Source of the DNA: Rhyacophila brunnea
Lineage: Eukaryota; Arthropoda; Insecta; Trichoptera; Rhyacophilidae
NCBI GenBank assembly: GCA_022495005.1
Contig: JAGYXB010000825.1
Coordinates: 4,092,001-4,156,000, forward strand
DNA: 64,000 nucleotides
Direction of reading: 5' to 3'
Below are positions 23,330-35,569 of this stretch, piece by piece (position 1 is the first letter of the stretch; each line of letters starts with the position of its first letter). The notes beneath the pieces were generated by a model, which did no database searches, was not told where the DNA came from, and saw nothing but the letters and a program-made list of their open reading frames with translations. Both the position numbers and the translations under genes were made by a program.

Positions 23330-23460
23330 CATTCACTCGACCTATGTTATGGATCCAAACATAGATTGAAAAAAAACAACATTCCAATTTGTCAGATACA
23401 GGATTTGAACCCACGGATTTAGAAGCAGATATTTAGCTATTACATTACCATGGGCTTTTG
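23330..23460 (-). repeat. tRNA-like SINE fragment
   Basis: The minus strand shows a B-box-like sequence (tgggttcaaatcctg) next to an AT-rich body. It lies just after WDR70 and resembles a SINE head of a different family from the 10825 copies. Confidence 0.45.
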
Positions 23461-24840
23461 TAAATATGATAAATATTACACCATAAGTACAATAATGGTT
23501 TGACCATCGTTAATAATGATGGTTACATTCATAGTGTGAATAATCTTTGTTTCAAAGAATTTTCTCACAAGCAGTATTACGTTATTTCTACATAAATCAC
23601 AACTGTGGTCGAATATAATGTATAATTCTACATAATATTAAAATGATCTGTTTATGTAAATGACATTGAAATGGTTACTTGTAAATTGTACGTATTCCAT
23701 TTCGCCGTGTCACAGTTTACTGTGAACTGTCAATGAACGGAAAGAAAATAAAAGAGATAAAAAAAATTACGTGTTCATGAAGCATTACAGACAGTAATGT
23801 TACAATTTTATTAGATTCAATGAATTACATTAATTTGATATTGATAGGTATGACTACATACTTACAATCACCTACTTGCTAACCTACTTTTGAGTCATTC
23901 AAAATTTTGTATAAATACATACGATGGCATTGTATTTCTTATTTACTTACCTACCTATTTTCTTCTGTCTTTCCCTTGTGGTTTTTATTACATATTTGTT
24001 AAGTGTTTTATTTAGACATGAATTTGATCTCAATGCTATACGGCCGTATATTTCCGATACAACAGGTCACTGTGAACTGTGATACAGCCAACTGCATATG
24101 TACAATTTTCCGGACAAGATTCGAAATATAAAATGTTCCACAAAAATATAATAATTTATGTTTTATTTCAATAAACTCTTTATATTCTTCGTTGTGAGAT
24201 TTTTTGTTTTGTAAACCTCCGAATCCCAATATAAACCAAAATTTACAACATGAACTAGATGTACCTTATAAATTATTATTTTATTCTGTAAATAAAAACA
24301 ATTTACAATGCAGTAGTTCATAAAATCATATTAGTAATAATTATTGAGCATTAGGATTTGTAATATGGTTTAAAAATAGCCTGATGATGAGTACATCCGC
24401 TACACGGAAGTACATTGGAACATGTATATGCTGATAGCAATTGCAGACACATATCCACATTCCATGTAGTGGAGGTACTCAGCATTTACCCACTAACCAA
24501 ATATTTTTTTCAAAATTGGTTTTTTTTACCCAGTTTCTCAAAAGGTTACCGATCACTGATGTAGATAGTGTTTGTTACTTTTTAAAATTAAATTAAACCC
24601 TAAATACAAGTTATTAGATAATAGTCAAAAATATTCAATTATTTATTAAATATCTAAAATTATGCAATTAAACCATACACAATTTTAAATATTTTATAAA
24701 TAGAAGAATATTTTTTATCGTCAATTTGTTTAGTCTTGTATTCACTTATTAACGTATATTTGTCTTACTAAGGTTAAAAATATAAATTAATAATTTTAGA
24801 AATACATATTAGTAATAAAATAAAATATAAAAATATTTGT
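23461..24840. other. gene-free stretch
   Basis: AT-rich with no recognisable exon or bounded transposon. Short words such as 'tcactgtgaactgt' recur near 23710 and 24067. Confidence 0.4.
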
Positions 24841-24844
24841 CAGA

Positions 24845-24935
24845 AGTTGGATTCGAACCCATGCTAAGAGAACTTCAATTCAATTTTTATACAATTACTG
24901 CAGCCTTAGCGTACGGCCTCAGTGGGCAATGTAGG
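24845..24935 (-). repeat. tRNA-like SINE head
   Basis: The minus strand contains 'catgggttcgaatccaact' (B box) and, about 50 bases upstream, an A-box-like 'gtacgctaaggc'. The spacing and the lack of a proper acceptor stem argue for a SINE rather than a working tRNA. Confidence 0.5.
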
Positions 24936-25170
24936 AATGTAAAAGTATTGTGAAGAGGATAAACAAAAAATAAAGCTTTAATTCTTCTTAATAGTGCCAG
25001 AGATAGTGTCGAAATAATATCACTGTGCAAAAATCACGTGACAAACATGCAGCGCTTTGACATAAAAGCCGCACTTGTAGACTAAAATTTTGGTGTCATT
25101 TTTATTTTTCATATACATAGTTTGAACATTAATACGTGAATGTGCAGAGATGAATTTTGATCACTGGGGC

Positions 25171-25324
25171 CCGATTTCCTAACTAACGTCTCGTGTGGCA
25201 CCAGACGACATGACGTAATTGTGACGTCAGCCAATACACGCTCGAGCGGACGGCATGTATTGGCTGACGTCACAATTACGTCATGTCGTCTGGTGCCACA
25301 CGAGACGATAGTTAGGAAATCGCG
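25171..25324. mobile_element. hairpin MITE, copy 1
   Basis: A nearly perfect palindrome: arms of about 70 bp run from 'ccgatttcctaac' through 'gtctcgtgtggcaccagacg' and 'tgacgtcagccaataca', then return as the reverse complement. Each arm holds TGACGTCA-like sequences. A second copy lies at 32979-33104, and a remote relative at 38065-38339. It has no coding capacity. Confidence 0.88.
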
Positions 25325-25329
25325 GTGCT

Positions 25330-27355
25330 GGCCATTCATCAATAATTATTAATGTTATATGTATCACTGAAATATTATTAGAAATAAATATTTCCTAACA
25401 ACTCTGCCAAAATTATTTTAGGAAAAGATGAAAATGTGATTCAATTGTTGATTACTATATTTTTTGAAACATGAATTATGTAGGTACTTAATGAAAAAAC
25501 TAAAAATAATAATTTGGCACTATTATGTTATAACCATTTGTAATTATTTTTAGTTAGATTCGTTGAGTTTTCAATAGTCCAACTAGAGATATCATAATTT
25601 ATTGCTTTTTTTAATTCATACCAAATGATATTTGGCGAAAAATTCATTGATATTTTTCCAACGGCGAAAATTGGTATTTGGATTTTAAATATCCCGCTTT
25701 ATTGATGGTGAACGCATCCTTATCCGCCCACGTACTTCGCGTTCGCCACTCGGCGGCAGAATACATACGAACGTAGCCGAAGACGAAGACGGTCAAAGAT
25801 GGTGTCCGAAATGTCATCTCGCAGGTGGATACTGTGATGTTTTTCTTGTGATCGTGCTTCATTGAAGAATACGCCGACATAATACCGACAACTATAGCTC
25901 AAACTCGGTACGTCCAAACTATTTTAATTCATCTCTTAACTGTCAAGTGTGTATGTTTTCAGAAAATGCGGCGATCTCACGTTCATTTTGACAGGTGAAT
26001 AGGTGTAGCTGGGATATAATAGTAAGATTTATCGCAAATCGTTCAGTAGTATCTTATCCAGTCTTGTTTTGCAGTGACCGTGCGGCTAGATAAACAGTCT
26101 TATCAGTTATAATTTATTAGTTATCTTTCATATCGTGCACTGGCGCTAATATTATGGTGTAGACATGTTATTTGTTTTCATAATTTAATCGGTACGTAGC
26201 GCGTATTATTGTACAAGTTTTCCATCTTTGAATCTAGCATAAGAAATCCGAAAGATTATCATTTTTTTTATAAAATACAATTAACGCATGTGATTTTACC
26301 TCTCGCAACGGTGTGAAACTTTAAATTCTTTTGGTATGTACATAATTGTTTCTAATCTAACCATTGCTTATTTTAACGTATGACAGTAATGTTGCACAAG
26401 GTGTGTGAACATTATTACTATTTTATCACAATATTTTTGTTATTTATGACCATAACGTCATAATATTTGCTACATCTGAAGGTTATTTCTAGAATTCTGT
26501 ACGATGATCTGAAACAACTGCATTCAAAATTCTGCTGGAAAGAAATTAATTGTCATTTTGAATGGAAATACAGTTGTCAAATATTTTTTATATCATAAAA
26601 CTCAAATAAAACTACTCAAAGATTAGATAAATAAATTGGTCTTTGTGGGTATTTTTTAAATGTTATTATAATTTCAAATTGTTGTTAATTTATTACCTCA
26701 TAAAGCTTATCGAATTTCAATGGCTCTGTTTGTATTTCTTATAATATAAATAGAAACAAAAGTTTACTTAACCTTTTATCAAATATTTGATTATTAATAG
26801 GTATGTACGTATTAAAAAAAGAATTTACAATTAAATATGTCATTTACATATGTGAAAATAATAATATAGGTAATTTGAATTCTATGTAAGATACCTATAC
26901 CTACCTATCTTATTTTATTATAGAGACTTTTAAATTTATTAACCTAATTTACTGATAGATTTACTGATACATTGCCTAATGAGTACTTTTGTGGCAATTA
27001 GTTATATATTATGCAGTTTTTGCATTTTTTTTAGATAATATCTTCCAATAAATTTTCCTATTAAGTACTTAGTAGGTATATACTATGATGTAGCAAAAGC
27101 ATAAAACTACATAATATTATTCTGTTGTACCTAGTTATCAACGAAAAAAGAGATGTCTCTGTAACATTATTTATATTAAGTATGTACATCATTTAAAAAT
27201 GCAATATATTTTATATGTCAAAAGAATTAGAATGCAAACATTATGATAATGAAATCAACCACATATTAAAAGAAAAATAGTGAAATAATATTAAAAAGGG
27301 ATGCTAATTATTTTTATTTTGGTTTAGGTACATTTTCCACCCTTACGGATTTCAA
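25330..27355. other. gene-free stretch with one CpG-rich patch
   Basis: Mostly AT-rich. The segment 25710-25920 is relatively CpG-rich (acgtacttcgcgttcgcc, acgaacgtagccgaagacg) and could be a promoter or first-exon region, but I could not define an exon in it. Confidence 0.35.
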
Positions 27356-27459
27356 AACTATATTTTTTGCTCTCTAGTAAATTTGTGTACCAGATATATG
27401 GATATGACAATATTTGTTATCACAGTAGGTACTATAATAGATCTCTCTCTTCTTGGTCG

Positions 27460-27720
27460 TGCACTCATGGCTGAGGATCGTGACCACATTTGAATTTCGC
27501 CATCCTTTGAGCGACCACGACTTTCCATCCTTCTCTCAGGGCAGAATGGGTAGTGCCCATCAGTCAGCTCTTTTACTTGATCGCTCCATCGCGCAGACAC
27601 TCTTCCTCTGCTTCGCCTTTTCTGGAGGCCACCCAAAACTACCAGTCTTTCTAGGTTGTCCGGTCCGCGCCTGATAATATGTCCAAAAAACTGCAGAATT
27701 CTTCTCAGACATATTGTCGA
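27460..27720 (-). pseudogene. LINE reverse-transcriptase C-terminal fragment
   Basis: The minus strand reads LRRILQFFGHIIRRGPDNLE, then GRVSARWSDQVKELT. After a frame change near the end of this block it continues with a segment ending KCGHDPQP and a stop. This is the typical C-terminal tail of RTE/CR1-like endonuclease-reverse transcriptases ('RFFGH..R', 'GR..RW.DQ', 'HDPQP'). The polymerase and endonuclease domains are absent, so this is a 5'-truncated, frameshifted copy. Confidence 0.75.
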
Positions 27721-28384
27721 GAGCCGTTCCTTTATCTTCAGTCTCTGGATGATTGACTGACTATAATAGATATACCATCATAAATCGTCAGGTGTTCGAA
27801 TTTACAACTAAGCCCATCACAGTATAAAAACTATTGAGTGTTATGTCAAATATTAGCACGTGGCGCCCTCACTTAGCGTACAACTTATACTGGTGGATCT
27901 ATAATACTTCTAATTTATAATGAAATTAGTCAGAAGACAGCATATTTAGGCTAGAAAACATGGAGTCACTAATTAGGTACGAGTACTATTTAATTTATAA
28001 TTGACTACCTAAGTAAGTAATTATTTAATTAAACTCTTTTTTACACATGATTTCAGAATGCATTATTTTCTATTGAATACATAATATGTAATTTTTCATA
28101 GAACCTTAGAGATAAGTATTAGAAATATTTTTGAAGAATAATCTGACTTGAACCCATATAACCATTGTAGACACTGTGTTTTATTGACTTAGTTACTGAA
28201 GTCTAGTATAGACCACTGGCGAAGGGTGCATGTTGAAGGTAGATAGGCTGTGGTAGATAACTAAAAAAAAGTCTTTAGTATTTTACTAAACATTAAAATA
28301 TTATATTTTACCTTTTTATAATAGATATTACACGATTAAAATGATAACAGGCACTAAAATAGATGTTTAAAAAAAGTAATGCCC

Positions 28385-28465
28385 AACTGTGATTCGAATT
28401 CGAACTAGAAAATTTGTACTGTCATGATAATTAAGCGTTTTGACTGTAAGACTATTCAGCATCAA
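28385..28465 (-). repeat. tRNA-like SINE head (weak)
   Basis: The minus strand has 'ctagttcgaattcgaatca', a B-box-like sequence, with a possible upstream A box. It is diverged, and the family is unclear. Confidence 0.35.
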
Positions 28466-28814
28466 GTCCTGCACGCGTAATGAATATATATTTTTACAAA
28501 TATTACATTGCTATATGCACTGGAGGGTCTGTTCCGGTAGGCTTAAATACTTACAGCCTTATATCACGTGATAGAATGACACTGGTTTTGACATTGTGTG
28601 TGTGTTTTTTACAATTCGTATGTAATCGTATGTATATTGTGTTGTATGCATAATATGCTCAAAATTATTTGGAGCCTTTTTTAATTGTACTGCCATTTAT
28701 TCTATTTTTTTTATTCTTTCACCACAACAGGCCAAGAGGCCCAATGATGGTAGTGTAGTGAAACACTATTGTGTTTATTTATTAGTAGAAGTGAGCTTTG
28801 AAAAAATCACAAAT

Positions 28815-28890
28815 ATATTATTATGACCTCACCGGGATCGAACCCGGAACTCCCGGATCAAAGGCCAGCGCCTTACACACTGCAGTATGA
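28815..28890 (-). repeat. tRNA-derived SINE head
   Basis: The minus strand shows a good T-arm, 'ccgggttcgatcccgg', preceded by 'taaggcgctggcc', giving tRNA-like A and B boxes. No complementary acceptor stem closes the structure, and an AT-rich tail follows, so a SINE is more likely than a functional tRNA gene. Confidence 0.55.
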
Positions 28891-29204
28891 AAGCCATCAT
28901 ATCTGTTTACGTATCAGTGCCACATGCATGTCCGTCCGGTCTTGTCATGCAAGCGAGCAATCAATTTATAATACATATGATAGACAGATGTCGTTAATAA
29001 TTATATTATTTTTGTGTTAAAATGTTAGCAGGCCATTAAAAAATATTTTTTTTATTATATAATCCATATTGAGGAATTATTATTAACTTATACAGTTTAT
29101 AGTAAATTAATATCAATAGCTATTTACAACTCTCATGCTTATATTATAATTTTTTGTATCATTATGAAGATATTATGATTGCATTCTCTATTTTACCACG
29201 TTTT

Positions 29205-29690
29205 TATTAGCTCGTATTCTTGTTTGTCCAGTACAAATTTTTTCTTGTTCATCCAAGATTTGTATTGGAAGATTGAAGATTTTTAACTAACTTCCCGACT
29301 AGCTAGACATCATTTGAAACTTTTAGAATATATCAGAACACGATGCCAATGCATTCTTTTGATACTTTTAGCCATCTTTAAGCAGAATTGAATTCATTTT
29401 CAGTTAATTTTGTTTTGTATGGAAAGTTATTTTGGAAAAAATTCGTAAAAAGTAAAACACTATTATTAGTTGCTAAGGGGGTCCTAGCAACTAAATTATT
29501 AATATATACATGCGTTACTATGGAAATCAATATGAAATGTCAAAATGACATTTCAGTATTCTATATTTATTCAGTATTTTTATCAAGTACAAAAAAGTAT
29601 TTATTAATACATAGAATTGTCAAGTTTATATGATTCAACAGAAAATTTAAAAACATGGTATATAAAAAGTTCTTTTTATCTTGTAATTAT
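29205..29690 (+). repeat. dispersed repeat, copy B of an inverted pair
   Basis: Inverted relative to 10222-10475, with extra sequence inside (about 29260-29460). It contains 'gaaatgtcaaaatgacatttc' and the inverted 'gttgctaagggggtcctagcaac', both able to form hairpins. Confidence 0.65.
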
Positions 29691-30070
29691 TTATATGTAA
29701 GTATTGTTTAATTGCACAACAAATCTCGATTACTAGAAAAGTCTGGTGTCTCACATAAATATGAATCATCATAGTAATTGAATGGAACTTCTTTGTTCTC
29801 TTGCCTCTTTTAAAACAAGTCACTCCGAAAATACATATTTATCATTTACCTATAATAACTGGATCGGTACTATCGCTCATTCATTTATTTTGTTTGGGGG
29901 GGGGGGGGTTCTGGTTCAGACCCCAGGAACAGAAAAAATTCAAATTATTTAGGTAAATAGAATATTACTTTTTCGTCAGGACCTCATGTCTGAGGATTGT
30001 GACACGGATAATTTAGTTGTCGAACAGCCTTCTCAACGGGTCGGCCAACATTGGATGCAACCATCTAGGC

Positions 30071-30738
30071 CAGGGGAGGGCAAACATGTGGCCCGCCATC
30101 ATTAATTGTACTTCTGATTACGAATAACTTTTTTATAATTTTTTAAAAAATATTGACAATAGATTAAAATTTGAAGAATTTGTTGTTTCGTAAATGTATT
30201 ATCTCAGTACGTCTTCCTTGCGTCTCGTCTCATATTATGTAACCACTATTTTCTACGTTGAACATCGATTTCAATAGATATTGATGTGTACCGACAGAGC
30301 TACAATTTGAGATTATTGATCTGCAGTGTGACACTGAAGAGAATTGCATCGTCGTGAAGAAATCTCCAAATTTTACAATGCCCTTAATTCAGTCAAATTC
30401 GACCAACTTAAAGATTATGCAAGAAAAATGTTCGTTATTTTTGGATCAATCTATGTACGTGAACAAACATTTTCGATCATGAACTTCAATAAAATTTCTT
30501 TACGATCAAATATCTCCGATGCCCATTTACAAGCAGTTTTGAGAATATCAACTACAAAATTAACATCTGAATTTTAAAAAATGTACAACAGTTTCATTCT
30601 TCGCATTATTTTTTTTGTAATGTTTATTTTTCGTGATAATAAATAGTGTATATCTAAAAATGGTATTTTAATTGCGGCCCGGCGCTCATTTTGAATTCTT
30701 GAATTTGGCCCTCCATCCAAAAAGTTTGCCCCCCTCTG
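30071..30738 (+). mobile_element. hAT-type non-autonomous element
   Basis: The ends caggggagggcaaac and gtttgcccccctctg are inverted copies. A perfect 8-bp duplication, atctaggc, flanks it (30063-30070 and 30739-30746). The subterminal region carries gcggcccg-type sequence typical of this family. The interior holds a transposase C-terminal remnant (30344-30577). Confidence 0.92.
30344..30577 (+). pseudogene. hAT transposase C-terminal remnant (GTF2IRD2/ZBED-like)
   Basis: About 75 codons on the plus strand give a hAT dimerisation domain: RREEISKFYNALNS, KDYARKMFVIFGS, REQTFSIMNFNK and RSNISDAHLQAVLRI. The family hallmark 'Y.CEQ.FS.M...K...R..L.D.HL...LR' is recognisable, but the Cys is lost and everything upstream is missing. 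It is homologous to the minus-strand remnant at 36930-37303. Confidence 0.8.
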
Positions 30739-30749
30739 ATCTAGGCCAT

Positions 30750-31560
30750 CCAATGTTGGCTTTATTAATTATAACCGATAACCACTCATCGATGCGACAG
30801 CTCGCAGTAACTCGTAGGTAATTATATCTGCAGTCTAGGTATTTATTGCTAGACTGGGTATGCAGTTGAAGTGACAATGTATAGTAGGCAGGGTAAATCT
30901 GGAAGTCAGTAGCTCCTGATAGATTTTGTTCACTTGAACACCTCCTCCACCCGCTGCCTTAAAATCAAGAGTAAATTATTATTATGTGTGTATTTTCGAA
31001 ATGGCCCCCCGAACCATATTTTATTATTATTAACATATATATTATTAATTCTTTGTGCGAGCCTGGTCGTAGTATTTTGTTAAAAAAATAACAATACACC
31101 ATTACCTGAGTTTATATACTTTTGAGGTTTTATTTGCCATTGATTGTGTGGGTGATCCAATCAAAAGGCCTTTGAATAAATTTTAAACCACAAACTATAA
31201 TCATAGAAATTACCAAAATTTGTGAAGTTGGGAGTGCTGGGTATTCGTAATTATTGTTTATTTATTATTTTTGGTATTTTGTAATGAATACAGACATGAG
31301 TGGGAGTGCCATTTATTTTATACAATCATTTCGTTGCCCACATCAGTCTGCCTACAGTCCAATAATTGGATTTTGCAAGCAATCACCGATATTCAAGAAT
31401 TTTTACTATTTTTTGATGTTGAGATTCCACAAACAATTTTAATTAATCCGTGTAATAATATTTATAACATTCAGATTGTACACAATTATACTGTATATAA
31501 AAAAAACATACTGGACTAAATTATTACTAATTTATAAAATATGATTATTTCTGAACACAG
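30750..31560. other. gene-free stretch
   Basis: No recognisable gene or bounded element. The words around 30040 and 30750 ('ggccaacattggatgcaacc' and 'ggccatccaatgttggc') are inverted and flank the hAT insertion. Confidence 0.4.
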
Positions 31561-31574
31561 AACAGATTAATAAG

Positions 31575-31790
31575 TATAATTCCGATAGGCTATACCCCAA
31601 TACGCTAAATTTTGACGCAGGGTTTTGAATGTGTGAGTGTCCTACGAAAATGAACCACACATTATGGACGTGCACTAGTGTGTGTTGCACCCTTCAAATA
31701 TGCCAATATTGAATTAGCGTCAGTGCATAAACCGAGAGCAGTAGTCAGAACGAAGGACAAGCGTATTCTTGACACGTGGATTCAATAAAA
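31575..31790 (+). repeat. dispersed repeat, copy A
   Basis: Collinear with 55420-55640. Shared blocks are 'acattttgacgcagggttt' (allowing mismatches), 'gaccacacat', 'ccttcaaa', 'gcgtcagtgcataaa', 'cgagagcagtagt' and 'gcatattctt'. The order and spacing fit a conserved 5' region of some retroelement, but I see no attached coding region that identifies it. Confidence 0.6.
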
Positions 31791-31799
31791 AATATACAT

Positions 31800-32485
31800 A
31801 TACTACGCTACGCCTAATTAGTATCAACTGCGAAGACGCTTATTCCGCAGACGTCTGCCATTCATGGCGACATATTTCTCCAGGCTCATCGTTTCAAAAA
31901 AAATTCAACCACCTCCTACTATGCAGAGCGACTTTCTTGATTTTAGCCAGCTTATCGACAGCATATCAATGGGATAACGTGAGAGTAAGTAATATTATTA
32001 CATTAGTTATAAGTGATTATTTAGCGCTTACGTTCAAAAATACATGGCAAATATTATTAATTAATAACATCATAACGATCACCATGAGTCGTGACATGTA
32101 ATGAAATATGCAACATGATAATTTTATTGATAACGCAAAACCGAATTAATGATTTTTGCACCCAATTGGATGAGTTAAAAATGTATAGTATGCGCTTCTC
32201 TATACCAAAAATAAAATTGTATGTTTGAAAAAAGAGGCTCGCGAGTAATATTATGCTACCGACGGCGGTTTTATCTTTCTGCTGGTTTAGTTTTTCTGTC
32301 AGTGATATTGATGTCTTTTTATAATACTAAAGGTGAATTGTAATTCAAATTTTTTCTTTTATCGTGTTAACTGTTAACAAATTAATAAAAAAAATAATGT
32401 TAATTAACATCTAATTTAAATCTGACATTAGTTTTAAATATTATGTATCAGTTCACATCAATGTGCTGCAAGTGCCTTGGATACA
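31800..32485. other. gene-free stretch between repeat and LINE
   Basis: No motif was recognised. It could hold degraded upstream LINE sequence. Confidence 0.35.
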
Positions 32486-32489
32486 ATAG

Positions 32490-33442
32490 TTAAATTCGCA
32501 TCGCTGTCAATATGTGGAGTATGCAAGGTGTAGATCCGACGTCTTTCAAACTTATTCAGGTGTTCCCCAAGGATCAAATCTTGGTCCAATTATGTTTCTT
32601 ATATTCATTAATGACATTGTCAATGTTATAAATGGAATCCAGTTTTTACTCTTTGCAGACAATTTAAAATTATATGCGTCAATTCACAGTGAATTAGATT
32701 GTCACATATTACAAAATAATCTCAATTCAATTGAAATTTGGGCGAAAAAAAATAAACTCGAATTTAATACTGATAAATGTGTGTGTATTAGCTTTTCGAA
32801 ATCAAGATCTCCAATTATTTTCAACCATAATATGTCAAATAGATTACTGAAGCGTCAATCAGAAATTAAAGATCTTGGCATATTGTTTGACTCACGTTTA
32901 TCATTTCGCTCGCACATCACTTCTACGGCATTGCGTGCGAACAAGCTTCTAGGATTCGTCATGAGACAAGCCAGGGGCCCGATTTCCTAACTATCGTCTC
33001 GTGTGGCACCAGACGACATGACGTAATTGTGACGTCAGCCAATACACGCTCGAGCGGGCGGCATGTATGTCTGGTGCCACACGAGACGATAGTTAGGAAA
33101 TCGGGCTGCAAGTCATTCAAGAATCCAACTGTTTTACGTACACTCTATGTGTCGTTAGTACGGAGTATTCTTGTGTATGGCTCCATCATCTGGAGTCCTT
33201 ATGAAGTTTCCTATAAGCTTGTTTTAGAGCGTGTTCAGAAAAAAATTCTTCGTCACCTCTATTTTAAAGTTTATAATTATTTTCCTTTTGACACTTTCTC
33301 AAACGAGTCTTTTCCGACTAACTTTCTTCAAGGCATGCTCGCATTTCATTCGCTTGAAGCTCGTAGGTCACTTTTGCTCTTAAAGCATTTTTCCCTGCTC
33401 TCACGTGGTATCATTTTCAATCCCGATATTCTAGAAAATTAA
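32490..33442 (+). pseudogene. jockey-like LINE reverse transcriptase fragment, split by a MITE
   Basis: Plus-strand RT motifs appear in order: TYSGVPQGSNLGPIMFLIFI, then LLFADNLKLYASI (the polymerase motif is normally FADD; the second Asp is Asn), then EFNTDKC and KDLGILFDSRLSF. After the insertion at 32979-33106 the frame resumes with CKSFKNPTVLRTLYVSLVRS and VYGSIIWSPY. This is the palm and thumb of a jockey/CR1-group non-LTR retrotransposon. The 5' half of RT and the endonuclease are missing, and the catalytic Asp is lost. Removing the MITE with one copy of a 2-3 bp duplication restores the frame exactly. Confidence 0.88.
32979..33104. mobile_element. hairpin MITE, copy 2 (inserted in LINE)
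   Basis: Ends 'ccgatttcctaac' and 'gttaggaaatcgg' are perfect inverted copies. The LINE codons on either side read ...AGG GGC | TGC AAG... once the element and a duplicated GC (or GGC) are removed. It is about 25 bp shorter than copy 1 because one arm has lost the 'tggctgacgtcacaatta' portion. Confidence 0.9.
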
Positions 33443-33449
33443 AATTTTT

Positions 33450-34905
33450 ACGCACCCGTCAATTACATGGGTAGTCGCAGCCATGACCTATTTTGGGTGA
33501 AGGCTGTTTCCTCCTGGCACCCCCCAAAATTATCAGAATGATTTTAAACATTGAAATTGAAAGCCGATAAACTATACTTTTGGGCTTAGACAAATAAAAA
33601 CACGGCAAAAAAAAGATTTGTAATTCTCCAGCACCCTTTTTAGAAAAAATTCTTAGATTTTAATTTCTAACACAAAAATTTCGAAACACTAATGTCAGGT
33701 TTTTTTAGAAACCCAATCCCTAATGGAACTGTCAAAAAATTCTCGGTGTCCACCCGAATTCCGGAGTGGTGTAGGGGAGGGCTGACAGGGCTCTAGCCTG
33801 GGGGCCCGGGCTGTGGGGGGCCCGGCGTGTCGGGTTGACCAGATAAGTGAGATAAATACACATCATGCATTAGTTTTAATAGGAAAAAAAGTCGCCTGCG
33901 GCGCTATTATACTTCATGGCCATGAACATTTTCAATTATATAATTGTGCAATATATTTTTTGATTATTATGTGTCGATACTCGACAGCTCCATTATTAAA
34001 GTAGATGTATTAAAAATCGCCAATAATTCACTATATGAGTACCCTTAATTTGAACTAAAACACAATTTGAAAAAGTTAATGTAATGTTTCACACTGCCTT
34101 TATCTTCGCGGTAGGTAGGGGGCCCGCCAAATATCCTATCCTGACGGCCCGTTTCAGGATGTGGGGACCATGGTATAGGTACACCGAGTGCAATAGACAA
34201 AAGGCCGATAAACGAGAAATTAGGCTGTGAAGAAGAAGAAGATCCTATGGGACTATTTACATTATCCTCCTTGCCCCCCCCCCCCCAATATTAAATCCTG
34301 GGTGCGCCACTGGCGTCCAGTACCAGTTTTCGATATGAAATAATCATCATTTTCTATAAACAGCCTTATTGAATTGTAAGTAGGTATACGCAATGATTAG
34401 CACTACAATATAAATTCACAGTTGTCTGCCGCGGCCTGAATAATAGTAGCCTTGACATAAGTGACATTACGTTACTCATCGCTTACCTCCCTCCAACAGG
34501 GACTCTTCGCCACTCGTAGATATGATTCTGTTCGTCCGAAATTTATATAATTTATTTAACATTGAAATGATTATTTTATTGAGATAACTGGCGATTTCAA
34601 CATGTGAATGATAATGATTTATAAATTACACAACTCACTACAAATACAGAAGAAAAACTAGTTTTTGGTTACATCATTATGCCTACCTCTCCCATATTAG
34701 CAGTGAATATTGTAATAATATATTGTGTTGTATAACAAAATAAAATAAGAAGACACCTTACCTACTTATTGAGTCACCGACTGTTTATTTAGGTAAAAAT
34801 AATTTATTTAATTTAGATATTGTGATTTAATTCCTATCGAGCGAGTGATTACTCGTATTTTTTTTTTAATGCGAGCTTCGCACGTGAAATGTATTTATGT
34901 AACAC
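33450..34905. other. gene-free stretch with transposon-end scraps
   Basis: Contains G/C homopolymer-rich patches (33800-33835, 34265-34287). A hAT-like right end, gggtgcgccactg, lies near 34301-34313 without a clear left partner. Nothing coding was recognised. Confidence 0.4.
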
Positions 34906-34926
34906 GGCAAAGTAATCGGTTCTGTG

Positions 34927-35557
34927 TAGGGACTGCAATACCGGTATTCCAGTATATATCAATACCAAAATACCGATTTTTAAAATCCAAAATACCGAAA
35001 TTTTCGGTATTAAACACTCGTTTACGTTTTTGACGGTGAATTTAATGTTATTTCTTCATTAGTTTATACACTGTATTTCCTATTCAATTGTGCTGATAAA
35101 ATACAAAATATTGACTGAATCCAACATAGGTGAAATAACAATAAAACACAATTCATTAAATATACCCATTTATAAAATTGTCTCGATAAATTAACTAACT
35201 GATATTATTTCGACATAAAAAACATCCTTGATAAATGTTCAATTATTCTATAATAACCTTATTCATGATTATACAAGTTTTGAATTGCAGAAGCTTTTCC
35301 TGCAACTGAGCTTATTTACGCTCAATGAACTAGCCTCTTTGAGAGCTTTATTTGAAATTTTTAATATATTCATATTATTTGTAAAAATCACCAATTCTAC
35401 AATATTGCGATTAATACATATTTTTAAATGTCACCATAATGTAGATAGGTAGGTTTTTTTTCTATAAAACAATGTTTTAAAGAGATTATAATAGCTATAT
35501 TTACTGATAAGTAGGTACTTATGTTTTAAAGAATACCGGTATTAATACCAATCCCTA
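34927..35557. mobile_element. hAT-type non-autonomous element (631 bp)
   Basis: A perfect 8-bp duplication, gttctgtg, flanks the element (34919-34926 and 35558-35565). The ends tagggact and aatcccta are inverted, followed subterminally by the palindrome aataccggtatt on both sides. TAGGG-type ends and an 8-bp duplication point to hAT. No transposase fragment is recognisable. Confidence 0.9.
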
Positions 35558-35569
35558 GTTCTGTGCACT

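Noticed and set aside
28815..28890. A genuine tRNA on the minus strand
   Set aside because: Good T arm but no matching acceptor stem or anticodon arm; treated as a SINE head.
29896..29908. Poly-G and poly-C runs (29.9, 34.3, 37.4, 38.4, 47.3 kb) as G-quadruplex regulatory sites
   Set aside because: Single homopolymer runs with no repeated spacing; several lie in or next to transposon ends and are likely slippage.
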